Source: Marinifilum breve (GTDB lineage Bacteria > Bacteroidota > Bacteroidia > Bacteroidales > Marinifilaceae). From it: 64,000 nucleotides of DNA. The position numbers and the translations under genes were made by a program. Below the pieces are notes generated by a model. That model saw nothing but the letters and a program-made list of their open reading frames with translations. It made no database searches and had not been told where the DNA came from. The stretch's first letter is position 1. Every line of letters begins with the position of its first letter. The stretch is taken from assembly GCF_003202155.1 (NCBI RefSeq), contig NZ_QFLI01000001.1:620001-684000 (forward strand). The letters run 5' to 3'. Positions 26,657 through 35,505 of the stretch are shown piece after piece.

Positions 26657-28492
26657 ATGGCGAATAAAGAAACAACTAGATATAATCAATGGCTACCTAC
26701 ATCGGCCAAGGAGGTTAAAGAAAGAGGATGGGACGAATTGGATGTAATTCTTTTCAGCGGAGACGCATATGTGGATCATCCATCATTTGGTGCTTCGGTA
26801 ATTGGACGAATTATTGAACACGAAGGTTTAAAGGTTGCAATTGTTCCGCAACCCAATTGGCGTGATGATTTAAGAGATTTTAAAAAGCTAGGACAGCCAA
26901 GATTGTTTTTTGGGGTAACTGCAGGAAATATGGATTCAATGGTGAATCATTACACTGCAAACCGAAGACTACGTCATGATGATGCTTATACTCCTGGAGG
27001 AAAACATGGATTCCGTCCAGACAAACCTACAGTTGTTTACACACAAATCTTAAAAAAGTTATACCCTGAAACACCAATATTGGTAGGTGGAATCGAAGCT
27101 TCTTTAAGAAGGTTAACTCACTACGATTATTGGGAAGATCAGTTAAAACCTAGCATCTTATTGGATAGCGGTGCTGATATGCTGGTATATGGAATGGGAG
27201 AAAAACCTTTAAAGGAAATTATCCGCCTAATGAAACGAGGTGTACCTTTTTATTCTCTTACCAATATTCCACAAACCTCTTTCATTGTTAATCAGGATGA
27301 AAAATATGCCACAAAAAAACAATGGCAAAGCCAGGAGCTTTTTTCGCATGAGGACTGTTTAGCAGATAAAAAGAAATTTGCTAGCAATTTTAGATACATT
27401 GAGATGGAATCGAATGCCATGATGGCCAAGAAACTAACTCAAAACTATGGTGATCAGCAAATTGTTGTAAATCCGCCCTATCCGGTAATGAATGAAAAAG
27501 AGATGGATGAGATTTACGATTTGCCATACACAAGGCTCCCACATCCGCGTTACAAAGGCAAACACATTCCTTCCTTCGAAATGATTAAATTTTCGGTAAA
27601 TATGCACCGCGGATGTTTTGGTGGTTGCTCATTTTGTACCATTTCTGCTCATCAAGGGAAATTTATTGCCAATCGATCGGAAAAATCAATCTTAAAAGAA
27701 GTTGAACACATTACAAAAATGCCTGATTTTAAAGGCTATTTATCTGATTTAGGAGGTCCTTCTGCAAATATGTATCAGATGAAAGGGATTTTTGAATCGA
27801 TTTGTAAAACTTGTCGTCGTCCTTCTTGTATTCATCCTGATGTTTGTCCTAACCTAAACACAAACCATCAGCCAATGCTGGATATCTACAAAAAAGTGGA
27901 TAAAATTCCTGGAGTTAAGAAATCATTCATCGGTAGTGGTGTTCGCTACGATTTAATGATGCACAAATCAAAAGATGAAAGCATCAACAAATCAAATAAG
28001 GATTATGCGGTTGAATTGATTAAAAATCATGTGTCCGGCCGACTTAAAGTTGCACCAGAGCACACTTCTGACGAAGTCTTGGAAATCATGAGAAAACCTT
28101 CATTCAAGTTGTTTTACAAGCTAAAAACTCTTTTTGATGAGATCAATAAAAAAGAAGGCATGAACCAACAACTGATTCCATATTTTATCTCAAGTCATCC
28201 AGGAAGTTATGGAACCGACATGGCCGATTTGGCTATCAAAACCAAGGAGTTGGATTTTAAATTGGAACAGGTTCAGGATTTCACACCTACACCAATGACC
28301 GTTGCAACGGTGATTTATTATTCAGGATATCATCCTTATACTTTAAAAAAGGTTTACACTGCCAAGACCAAAAAAGAGAAATTGTCGCAAAGAAAATTCT
28401 TATTCTGGTATAAAAAGGAATATCGTGATGCGATTAAACAAGAGTTAATCAAAATGGGTAAAAAAGATTTACTCACCAAGTTATTTAGATAG
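26657..28492 (+). CDS. YgiQ family radical SAM protein
   Basis: The protein (about 611 residues from the ATG at 26657) is a B12-independent radical SAM enzyme of the YgiQ family (UPF0313). The [4Fe-4S] motif is CFGGCSFCTISAHQGK near residue 323. A second Cys group (CKTCRRPSCIHPDVCP) may carry another cluster. The N-terminal part (VILFSGDAYVDHPSFG, LVGGIEASLRRLTHYDYW) is typical. The reaction is not known, although the family is very widely conserved. The open frame runs upstream to 26501, but that segment overlaps the start of the divergent gene and the promoter box at 26632. Confidence 0.93.
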   Translation: MANKETTRYNQWLPTSAKEVKERGWDELDVILFSGDAYVDHPSFGASVIGRIIEHEGLKVAIVPQPNWRDDLRDFKKLGQPRLFFGVTAGNMDSMVNHYTANRRLRHDDAYTPGGKHGFRPDKPTVVYTQILKKLYPETPILVGGIEASLRRLTHYDYWEDQLKPSILLDSGADMLVYGMGEKPLKEIIRLMKRGVPFYSLTNIPQTSFIVNQDEKYATKKQWQSQELFSHEDCLADKKKFASNFRYIEMESNAMMAKKLTQNYGDQQIVVNPPYPVMNEKEMDEIYDLPYTRLPHPRYKGKHIPSFEMIKFSVNMHRGCFGGCSFCTISAHQGKFIANRSEKSILKEVEHITKMPDFKGYLSDLGGPSANMYQMKGIFESICKTCRRPSCIHPDVCPNLNTNHQPMLDIYKKVDKIPGVKKSFIGSGVRYDLMMHKSKDESINKSNKDYAVELIKNHVSGRLKVAPEHTSDEVLEIMRKPSFKLFYKLKTLFDEINKKEGMNQQLIPYFISSHPGSYGTDMADLAIKTKELDFKLEQVQDFTPTPMTVATVIYYSGYHPYTLKKVYTAKTKKEKLSQRKFLFWYKKEYRDAIKQELIKMGKKDLLTKLFR

Positions 28493-28604
28493 TTTAACAA
28501 ACAATAAACACTGTTAATAATATTTTTATTGACATTAAACAGGTAATATTTTATTATTCTTCTATATAGTTGTACATTAGGTGTTCAAACTCTAAGCTTA
28601 ATTT

Positions 28605-29330
28605 ATGAAACCATTTTACCAAACGACTTTTAAATATTTGTTGTTATTCGGATTCATCTTTTTGTTTACAAATTGCGAAAAATCAAAGCAAGACAGACAA
28701 AACGAGAAAGGGATTGAATTGCTGGCGGACAAAAAATTTAAAGAAGCTGCCAAGCATTTTACCACTATTATAAAAGAAGATAAAAATTACTTGCCTGCAT
28801 ACTTTAATCGTGCCATTGCATATTCTTATCTTAACAACAACCGAGTTGCCATAAAAGATTTAAATGTAGTAATCGGCAAGCAAAAATTTGAGGAAGAGGC
28901 CTATTTAAACCGTGCCATTCTTTATGAGAATCAGAAAAATTACAAACAGGCCATAAAAGATTATTCACATGTATTAAATATTAACCCTCGAAATATTAAA
29001 GCATATCATTATCGTGGCATATGCAAATATTATATCGAAGATTACAAAGGAGCCATTGAGGATTACAATCACTCCATAAAGATTGGCTTAAATTCATCAG
29101 GCGTGTATTACAACAAAGCGGTTTCGTTAGATTGTACGGGTGATTTTAATGATGCCATAAAACACTACAACAAAGCCATTAAAATAGACCAAAAACTAGA
29201 CAGAGCTTATTATGCACGTGGAATTGCCAAATTAAAAAATGGTGACAAAAAAGGCGCCGTAAAAGACATTCAAACATCCGTTAAAATGGGATTCAAAAAA
29301 GGTACTGATGTTCTGAAACAAATTCAGTAG
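28605..29330 (+). CDS. TPR lipoprotein
   Basis: The 241-residue protein has a lipoprotein signal with the lipobox ending LFTNC (Cys24), followed by five or six TPR units (KGIELLADKKFKEAAKHF, AYFNRAIAYSYL, AYLNRAILYENQ, AYHYRGICKYYI, VYYNKAVSLDCT, AYYARGIAKLKN). TPR lipoproteins serve as scaffolds in the envelope. No partner is given by the context, which has YgiQ upstream (112 bp) and a convergent radical SAM gene downstream. Confidence 0.85.
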   Translation: MKPFYQTTFKYLLLFGFIFLFTNCEKSKQDRQNEKGIELLADKKFKEAAKHFTTIIKEDKNYLPAYFNRAIAYSYLNNNRVAIKDLNVVIGKQKFEEEAYLNRAILYENQKNYKQAIKDYSHVLNINPRNIKAYHYRGICKYYIEDYKGAIEDYNHSIKIGLNSSGVYYNKAVSLDCTGDFNDAIKHYNKAIKIDQKLDRAYYARGIAKLKNGDKKGAVKDIQTSVKMGFKKGTDVLKQIQ

Positions 29331-29349
29331 ATACGTTTACACTTATAAC

Positions 29350-29382
29350 AAGATCTGGCAGGCCAAACCTGTCAGGTCTTAT
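29350..29382. terminator. Bidirectional terminator between convergent genes
   Basis: AAGATCTGGCAGG pairs with CCTGTCAGGTCTT through a 5-base loop, with two G-U pairs, followed by ATTTTA on the plus strand. It lies between the TPR lipoprotein gene and the convergent radical SAM gene. Confidence 0.7.
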
Positions 29383-29383
29383 T

Positions 29384-30331
29384 TTACTTCTCAAACAATC
29401 TACCCTGCCAAGTATTTCTAGCTTTTAAAAGATTATTCAGCTTGTTCACGAACTGATAATTTTTAAGCCCCCATTTAGGTGCGATTAACCATCCAGGAGG
29501 AGCCTGATTGGTAAAACGTTCCAACATTACATCAGGATTTATTCTCTCAATTACATTTACAATAAAATCCAAATATTCATCCAGCTCAAACATATAAAAT
29601 CGCTCAGGAGCTTGCTCATACTCTTTAGCCATTTGGGTATTTCTTAGGATTTGAAGCTGATGCAATTTCAAAGTCTCAATAGGCAATTTCGATAGTTCAA
29701 CTGCATGACTTAGCATATCTTCCTTGCTATCATGTGGCAAGCCGTTCACCAAGTGCACACCAATATGAATACCTCGATTGGCTGTTCGTTGAATGGTTCT
29801 TTCAGCTTCAATGTATGTATGTCCACGATTAATAGCCGCCAGTGCATCATCATTCGCCGATTCAACTCCATACTCAATGGCAATGTAATTGTTCTTGGCA
29901 AGCTCTTCCAAATAATCCAGCACTTCATCACTAACACAATCGGGTCTTGTACCGATAACCAAACCTACTACCTTTTCATGAGCCAAAGCCTCTTCATACA
30001 GCTCTTTTATCTTATCAATATGACCATAGGTATTCGAGTATGCCTGAAAATAAGCCAGATACTTCTGTGTTTTGTATTTGGATTTAAAAAAATCAATCCC
30101 TTCTTCAATTTGCGTTGTAATTGTTTTGCGCGGACTGCAATAGGCTGGATTAAAACTATTGTTGTTACAATATGTGCAACCTCCAACACCCTTACTCCCA
30201 TCTCGATTAGGACAGGTAAAACCAGCATCTATCGATACTTTTTGAATTCTTTCAGCAAATCGGGTTTTAAAATAAGAAGGAAAATCATTGTATCGTCCTT
30301 CATGTCCCCATGGGTAAGTAATGTCAGTCAT
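29384..30331 (-). CDS. TIGR01212 family radical SAM protein (YhcC-like)
   Basis: The 315-residue protein carries the radical SAM motif CPNRDGSKGVGGCTYCNN near residue 40, with the longer Cys spacing typical of the TIGR01212/YhcC family. Other family marks are YFQAYSNTY, IGTRPDCVSDE, EYGVESAND and HLVNGLPHD. The family is related to the Elp3 radical SAM group; no reaction is established. The gene stands alone, convergent with the TPR lipoprotein gene. Confidence 0.9.
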   Translation of the reverse strand: MTDITYPWGHEGRYNDFPSYFKTRFAERIQKVSIDAGFTCPNRDGSKGVGGCTYCNNNSFNPAYCSPRKTITTQIEEGIDFFKSKYKTQKYLAYFQAYSNTYGHIDKIKELYEEALAHEKVVGLVIGTRPDCVSDEVLDYLEELAKNNYIAIEYGVESANDDALAAINRGHTYIEAERTIQRTANRGIHIGVHLVNGLPHDSKEDMLSHAVELSKLPIETLKLHQLQILRNTQMAKEYEQAPERFYMFELDEYLDFIVNVIERINPDVMLERFTNQAPPGWLIAPKWGLKNYQFVNKLNNLLKARNTWQGRLFEK

Positions 30332-30570
30332 TTAATATTTATTTTGCGGCAAAAATACAAATAGAATTTTAATTCAACAGTTAGAAATCTTATTTTGCTT
30401 CAACTCTACGGGTAAAGCACATAGAATACAAAGTATCCTTTTTCCATTCTGTCAGCATTTAAACAAATTCACTGTATTGCATAATTTTTTTCATTATTAA
30501 AGCTATAGCCCTTTTCTTTTTATGAAAGTATTCTTTATCTTGCTTCGGACACTTTAATAAAACTTTAAGC

Positions 30571-32127
30571 ATGTTTTCAGAACAAGATCTATCTCAATTT
30601 CAATCTAAAGGAATTTCTATTGAAAAAATCGAAGCACAGATTAGCAATTTTAAAAATGGCTTTCCGAAGATGAAACTGAAAAAACCGGCTACTATTGAAG
30701 ACGGTATTACCAAAATTCAAGATGAAGAACTTGAGATTTACGAAGAAGTGTATAACACACATTCTAAAAATCTAGAACTTTTAAAGTTTGTTCCTGCCTC
30801 TGGTGCAGCATCAAGAATGTTTAAAATCCTTTATGATTTCCTAAACACATATCAGGACACTGAAGATGAATATCTGAAATTCCTATGCAATAAAGGGCCA
30901 GAAACCATGTTCAATTTCTTTGACCGTCTGGAAGATTTTGCCTTTTATGGTGATCTCAAAAACGCAATGATCGAAGAAGACATGGATTTGGATAAAATGG
31001 CCGATAAAAATAAATTCAAGGAAATTTTAGCCATGCTTTTGAATAGTAAGGGTCTTAACTACGGGAACCTACCAAAAGGATTATTGAAATTTCATAGATA
31101 CAAGCATTACTCCAGAACAGCTTTCGAAGAGCATTTGGTTGAAGCACTAAATTATGCAAAAGATGAAGCTGGTAATGCCAACATCCACTTGACTGTATCT
31201 GAAGATCACAAAAAATTATTCCAGGATCGCTACAATAAAACCAAAGATACCTTTGAAGAAAAATATCAAGGAAACCTGAGCGTATCTTATTCTGTTCAAA
31301 AATCTTCTACAGATACAATTGCTGTTGATATTAATGATGAACCATTCCGCAACGAAGATGGATCAATCCTGTTCCGTCCAGGTGGACATGGTGCATTAAT
31401 AGAAAATCTGAACGAACTCAAAGCCGATATTATTTTCGTTAAAAATATTGATAATGTTGTTCCTGACAGACTAAAAGAAACTACTTACAAGTTTAAGAAA
31501 GTTCTAGCAGGTCTATTATTGGAAAATCAATCCATCATTTTCGATTATTTAAAATTATTGGAAGAAGACAAAGAAATTTCTGAAGATACTTTAAACGAAA
31601 TGTTGACATTCCTTGAAGAAAAACTTTGTACTACACCCCCAGCTAGCTTGAAAAGAGATAATCCTGATAAGGTTAAAAAGTACTTGTTCGATAAGTTCAA
31701 CAGACCGATTCGTGTATGCGGAATGGTGAAGAACGAAGGAGAACCAGGTGGCGGTCCTTTCTGGGCAAGAAATACAGATGGATCTGTTTCATTACAGATT
31801 GTTGAAGGTTCTCAAATCGACAAATCAGATGTTAGACAGAAAAACATTCTTGAAAGAGCAACTCACTTCAACCCCGTTGATTTGATTTGTGGAACCAGGG
31901 ATTACAAAGGCAATAAGTTTGATTTACACAAATTCATCGATCCTCAAACTGGTTTCATTTCAGAAAAATCTAACAACGGAAGAGATCTGAAGGCAATGGA
32001 GCTACCAGGTCTGTGGAATGGTGCCATGTCTGACTGGAATACCATATTTGTTGAGGTTCCTATCATCACCTTTAACCCGGTAAAAACAGTTTTCGACTTA
32101 TTACGAATAGAACACAGAAACTTATAA
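30571..32127 (+). CDS. DUF4301 family protein
   Basis: The 518-residue protein matches the Bacteroidota DUF4301 family, seen from FVPASGAASRMFK near 85, FRPGGHGALIENLN near 270, and the C-terminal VCGMVKNEGEPGGGPFW and QIVEGSQID. The GAASRM and GGHGAL motifs recall nucleotidyltransferase-type (UTP-sugar) folds, so a nucleotide-sugar role is possible, but no activity is known to me. It is a single-gene unit ending in a strong terminator at 32133. Confidence 0.85.
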   Translation: MFSEQDLSQFQSKGISIEKIEAQISNFKNGFPKMKLKKPATIEDGITKIQDEELEIYEEVYNTHSKNLELLKFVPASGAASRMFKILYDFLNTYQDTEDEYLKFLCNKGPETMFNFFDRLEDFAFYGDLKNAMIEEDMDLDKMADKNKFKEILAMLLNSKGLNYGNLPKGLLKFHRYKHYSRTAFEEHLVEALNYAKDEAGNANIHLTVSEDHKKLFQDRYNKTKDTFEEKYQGNLSVSYSVQKSSTDTIAVDINDEPFRNEDGSILFRPGGHGALIENLNELKADIIFVKNIDNVVPDRLKETTYKFKKVLAGLLLENQSIIFDYLKLLEEDKEISEDTLNEMLTFLEEKLCTTPPASLKRDNPDKVKKYLFDKFNRPIRVCGMVKNEGEPGGGPFWARNTDGSVSLQIVEGSQIDKSDVRQKNILERATHFNPVDLICGTRDYKGNKFDLHKFIDPQTGFISEKSNNGRDLKAMELPGLWNGAMSDWNTIFVEVPIITFNPVKTVFDLLRIEHRNL

Positions 32128-32132
32128 TCAAC

Positions 32133-32162
32133 AAAGGTCTTGCAATGCAAGACCTTTTATTT
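32133..32162 (+). terminator. Rho-independent terminator after the DUF4301 gene
   Basis: AAAGGTCTTG and CAAGACCTTT form a perfect stem with a short loop, followed by a T-rich tract, starting 6 bp after the stop codon. Confidence 0.85.
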
Positions 32163-32220
32163 TTAGGCTAATATCAATATTTCAGTGATAAAAACACCTA
32201 CTTTGTTAATATCTTACAAC

Positions 32221-32250
32221 TTGGTATTTTTAAAATTAATCCTACTTTTG
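32221..32250 (+). promoter_or_regulatory. Bacteroidota-type promoter for the TPR-DUF368-aroE unit
   Basis: TTG (32221-32223), 19 bp, then TACTTTTG (32243-32250) matches the consensus spacing. The start codon is 29 bp downstream at 32279. Confidence 0.75.
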
Positions 32251-32278
32251 CAATGCAGTAATCATTTTAATTTGATAA

Positions 32279-33685
32279 ATGATAGATAATACAGAAAACT
32301 ATCTTGATGGTGATGTACTTACAATTGTAAGTAGATATGAGGAAATGATTAAAGCGAATGAGCTTTATTACTTTGATGTTCACGAATTTGAAAACATCAT
32401 AGATCATTATATCGAAAAAAATAAATTTAGCGATGCGGTTAAAGTTACCACCATTGCTATTAAGCAGCATCCTTCTGCCATTTCAATTCAAATTAAAAAA
32501 GCCCAGGTATTAATTAATCGTGGGCAACATCTCGAAGCACTGGCAATCCTAAATAAAGTTCAGGGAATTGAATCATCCAATAAGGAGATTTGGCTTTTAA
32601 AAGGCAATATCTACAACCTGATGGGTAAACACAAAAGTGCTAAAAAACAATTCGACGAAGCTTTAACGAAAGATCACGAAAACAGAGAAGACCTTCTTTT
32701 TAGAATTGCAATGGCTTTCGAACAACTCAACCAATTTGATTTGGCAGTTGGTTACCTTGAGGAAGCATTAAGATTAAACGAGGAAGATTCAGAAGTCCTT
32801 TTTGAATTGGGATATTGCTACGAGAAACTTGGTATGGATGAGAAAAGCATTGAAACCTATAGCAAATTTCTGGATATTAATCCTTTCTCAGACAATGCAT
32901 GGTACAACATCGGAATTGTTTACAATCGCATGGCGACGTTTCCAAAGGCAATAGAAGCATACGAGTTTGCTTTGGCTGTAAATCCTCAGCACAGTAAAGC
33001 TTATTTTAACCTTGCAAATGCACTAGCAAATTCCGGTAAATTTGAGGAGGCAATTAAGCACTATATCGAATATTTGGAATTTGAAGATGATCACGCTTCA
33101 ACCTACTCATATATTGGAGAATGTTTCGAAAAGTTGAATGAGTACGATCAAGCACTGAACTATTACGAAACTGCCATAAAATCAAATGAAGAGCTTCCTG
33201 ACCCATGGTTCGGGATGGGATTGATTTTGATGTATCAGGACAAGATTGATGAGAGCTTGGTTTATCTTGAAAAGGCTAATAAACTAGATAGTGACAATCC
33301 TGATTATTGGTTTGCTTTGGCATCGGCATATTCTAGGTCTGAATCGCCTCAAAAAGCAGTTCGCGCCTTTCGTGAAGCCATTGATTTAGATCCTTACGAT
33401 CCAACTTTCTCGATCACTTTAGCAGAGTTCTACCATAGAAATGAAAAGGTTGAGACTGCCATTGATGTTCTTTTAGAGAGTTGTGGATACAATCCTGAAT
33501 CGCCAGAGCTTTTCAACAACTTGGCTGCTTATTACATGCTTTCAGGTGATTTAAATGCAACAGAGCATTACATCAAGAAATCAACCGATATTGATGCCGA
33601 AAACCTAAAAGAAATCTTCCTTCAGTTTCCTGAATTGGAAGAAAACTTGCAATTCAAGAAGATCATTGCGGCTTACTCCGCATAG
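32279..33685 (+). CDS. Cytoplasmic TPR protein
   Basis: This 468-residue protein has no signal peptide and consists almost wholly of TPR units, about ten, from residue 45 to the end (ALAILNKVQ, LLKGNIYNLMGK, LFELGYCYEKLG, AWYNIGIVYNRMA, AYFNLANALANSG, TYSYIGECFEKL, WFGMGLILMYQD, WFALASAYSRSE). Such proteins are scaffolds for complexes; no partner can be named. It heads a unit with the DUF368 gene (38 bp downstream) and aroE. Confidence 0.82.
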   Translation: MIDNTENYLDGDVLTIVSRYEEMIKANELYYFDVHEFENIIDHYIEKNKFSDAVKVTTIAIKQHPSAISIQIKKAQVLINRGQHLEALAILNKVQGIESSNKEIWLLKGNIYNLMGKHKSAKKQFDEALTKDHENREDLLFRIAMAFEQLNQFDLAVGYLEEALRLNEEDSEVLFELGYCYEKLGMDEKSIETYSKFLDINPFSDNAWYNIGIVYNRMATFPKAIEAYEFALAVNPQHSKAYFNLANALANSGKFEEAIKHYIEYLEFEDDHASTYSYIGECFEKLNEYDQALNYYETAIKSNEELPDPWFGMGLILMYQDKIDESLVYLEKANKLDSDNPDYWFALASAYSRSESPQKAVRAFREAIDLDPYDPTFSITLAEFYHRNEKVETAIDVLLESCGYNPESPELFNNLAAYYMLSGDLNATEHYIKKSTDIDAENLKEIFLQFPELEENLQFKKIIAAYSA

Positions 33686-33722
33686 AAAATATATTGCTAC
33701 TTAATTTCACGCACAAACAATT

Positions 33723-34658
33723 ATGGCTAGAAAAATTAGAGATTATGTTCTTATTGCCCTAAAAGGTATGGGTATGGGAGCTGCAGACGTTGTACCTGGC
33801 GTTTCGGGTGGAACCATTGCTTTTATCACCGGAATCTACGAAGAATTAATCAACACCATTAAATCAGTAAACTTAAGTTCTATCAAACTTCTTTTACAGT
33901 TTAAATTGAAAGACTTCTGGAAAGCTGTTAATGGAAATTTTCTTTTGGCCTTACTATTTGGTATTGGTTTTAGTTTCTATACATTGGCTAAACTTGTAAA
34001 ACATTTATTGGAGACTCAACCCATTTTGATTTGGTCTTTCTTTTTTGGTCTAATTGTAGCATCGGCAATTGTAGTTGCCCGAAAAATTACAGAATGGAAA
34101 GCCAGAACCATAATTGCCATGATTATAGGCACTATTATAGCTTATATGGTTGTCGAATTAACACCAGCCGAAGCTCCTACCAGCTACTGGTTTTTATTTC
34201 TATCTGGCGCTTTGGCAATTTGTGCCATGATTCTTCCAGGTATCTCAGGTGCATTCATCTTAGTCTTACTAGGATCATACAATCATATTCTAAGTGCTTT
34301 GAGCAGTTTTAAAATTGATGTAATTGCAACTGTAGCCGCTGGTGCTGGAATCGGAATCCTAAGCTTCTCTCACCTATTAAGCTGGTTGCTTAAAAAATAC
34401 CATAACATGACCATTGGTTTGCTTTCAGGATTCATGATTGGATCATTAAATAAGGTGTGGCCATGGAAAGAAACCATTACCACAAGAATTGACAGACATG
34501 GTGAAGTGATTCCTGTACTTCAAAAGAACATTCTACCTGGAAAATTCGAAACTCTATTCAACCAGGATTCTCAACTATACTTTGCTCTGGTTTTAGCTCT
34601 TGCTGGATTCTTGCTAATTTGGATCATGGAAAAATATTCTCCGGAAGAATCAAAATAA
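33723..34658 (+). CDS. DUF368 family polyprenyl-phosphate transporter (PopT-like)
   Basis: The 311-residue protein has about nine hydrophobic segments and the family motif GMGADVVPGVSGGT-like near residue 18 (GAADVVPGVSGGTIAFI), with a second copy-like motif ILPGISGAFILVLLG near 168. DUF368 (PopT) proteins recycle undecaprenyl phosphate across the inner membrane so that it can be reused for peptidoglycan and surface glycans. The paired PGxSG motifs reflect internal duplication. It lies between a TPR gene and aroE on one strand with short spacers. Confidence 0.88.
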   Translation: MARKIRDYVLIALKGMGMGAADVVPGVSGGTIAFITGIYEELINTIKSVNLSSIKLLLQFKLKDFWKAVNGNFLLALLFGIGFSFYTLAKLVKHLLETQPILIWSFFFGLIVASAIVVARKITEWKARTIIAMIIGTIIAYMVVELTPAEAPTSYWFLFLSGALAICAMILPGISGAFILVLLGSYNHILSALSSFKIDVIATVAAGAGIGILSFSHLLSWLLKKYHNMTIGLLSGFMIGSLNKVWPWKETITTRIDRHGEVIPVLQKNILPGKFETLFNQDSQLYFALVLALAGFLLIWIMEKYSPEESK

Positions 34659-34686
34659 ACATCAACTATTAAATTGAATTAACCAC

Positions 34687-35430
34687 ATGAACACCTACGG
34701 CATTCTTGGATATCCTTTGGGACACTCTTTCTCGAAAAAGTACTTCGAAGAGAAATTTACTGAGCTTAACATCGAAGCTGAATTTCTAAATTTTGAGCTT
34801 CCTTCCATTCAGGGTTTGCCAAACACACTAAAAGAAACAAAAAATCTAAAAGGATTTTGCGTAACCATTCCATACAAAGAAGAGGTAATTCAATTTTTAG
34901 ATGAAATCGATCCTTTAGCAAAAAAGCTAGGCGCTGTAAACTCTGTTCAGATTATTAAAAATGGTGATGAAACCAAACTGAAAGGCTTCAATACAGATAT
35001 ATTCGGTTTTCAGGAATCACTTAAGGAATTTATTGGAGAAAACCGACCAAAAGCCTTAATTCTTGGAACAGGAGGAGCATCAAAAGCTGTAGCTGGAGGA
35101 TTAGAAGATTTGGGAATCGAATACAAATTTGTGAGTCGCTCAGCCAAAGAAAACCAATTTACCTACGAGCAATTAACGCAGGAAATCATGGAGAATTACA
35201 AGTTAATCGTAAACTGTTCTCCCCTGGGTACATTTCCAAAAGATGATACTTGTCCAAATCTTCCATACCAACACTTAAGCGAAGAACATTTTCTTTACGA
35301 TCTAGTCTACAACCCTGCAGAGACTTTATTCATGAAGAAAGGTGCAGAACAAGGAGCAAAAACACACAATGGCTTAAAAATGCTTCACCTGCAAGCTGAG
35401 AAAAATTGGGAAATTTGGAACGAATTATAA
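34687..35430 (+). CDS. aroE: Shikimate dehydrogenase
   Basis: The 247-residue enzyme reduces 3-dehydroshikimate to shikimate with NADPH in aromatic amino acid synthesis. The substrate site GYPLGHSFSKKYF is at 8-20, the catalytic lysine is in VTIPYKEEV (about 65), the aspartate in NTDIFGF (about 101), and the cofactor loop is LGTGGASKAV (about 120). At 247 residues it is slightly short but complete, and the C-terminal NGLKMLHLQAEKNWEIW is typical. It ends a three-gene unit. Confidence 0.93.
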   Translation: MNTYGILGYPLGHSFSKKYFEEKFTELNIEAEFLNFELPSIQGLPNTLKETKNLKGFCVTIPYKEEVIQFLDEIDPLAKKLGAVNSVQIIKNGDETKLKGFNTDIFGFQESLKEFIGENRPKALILGTGGASKAVAGGLEDLGIEYKFVSRSAKENQFTYEQLTQEIMENYKLIVNCSPLGTFPKDDTCPNLPYQHLSEEHFLYDLVYNPAETLFMKKGAEQGAKTHNGLKMLHLQAEKNWEIWNEL

Positions 35431-35505
35431 TTACGAATGAAAAATTACGAATTACGAGAAGGTCTAATTTCTATCGTAATTCGTAATTAAAAATTCGTAA
35501 TTGAT
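35431..35505. repeat. TAATTCGTAATT-type inverted repeats
   Basis: The spacer between aroE and the convergent barrel gene is made of AATTACGAATTACG words and their complements, able to fold into one hairpin. The same words recur at about 15304, 41610 and 43672-43770. It may serve as the shared transcript end. Confidence 0.55.

Noticed and set aside
29732-30364. 210-residue plus-strand frame
   Set aside because: It is a shadow of the TIGR01212 radical SAM gene.
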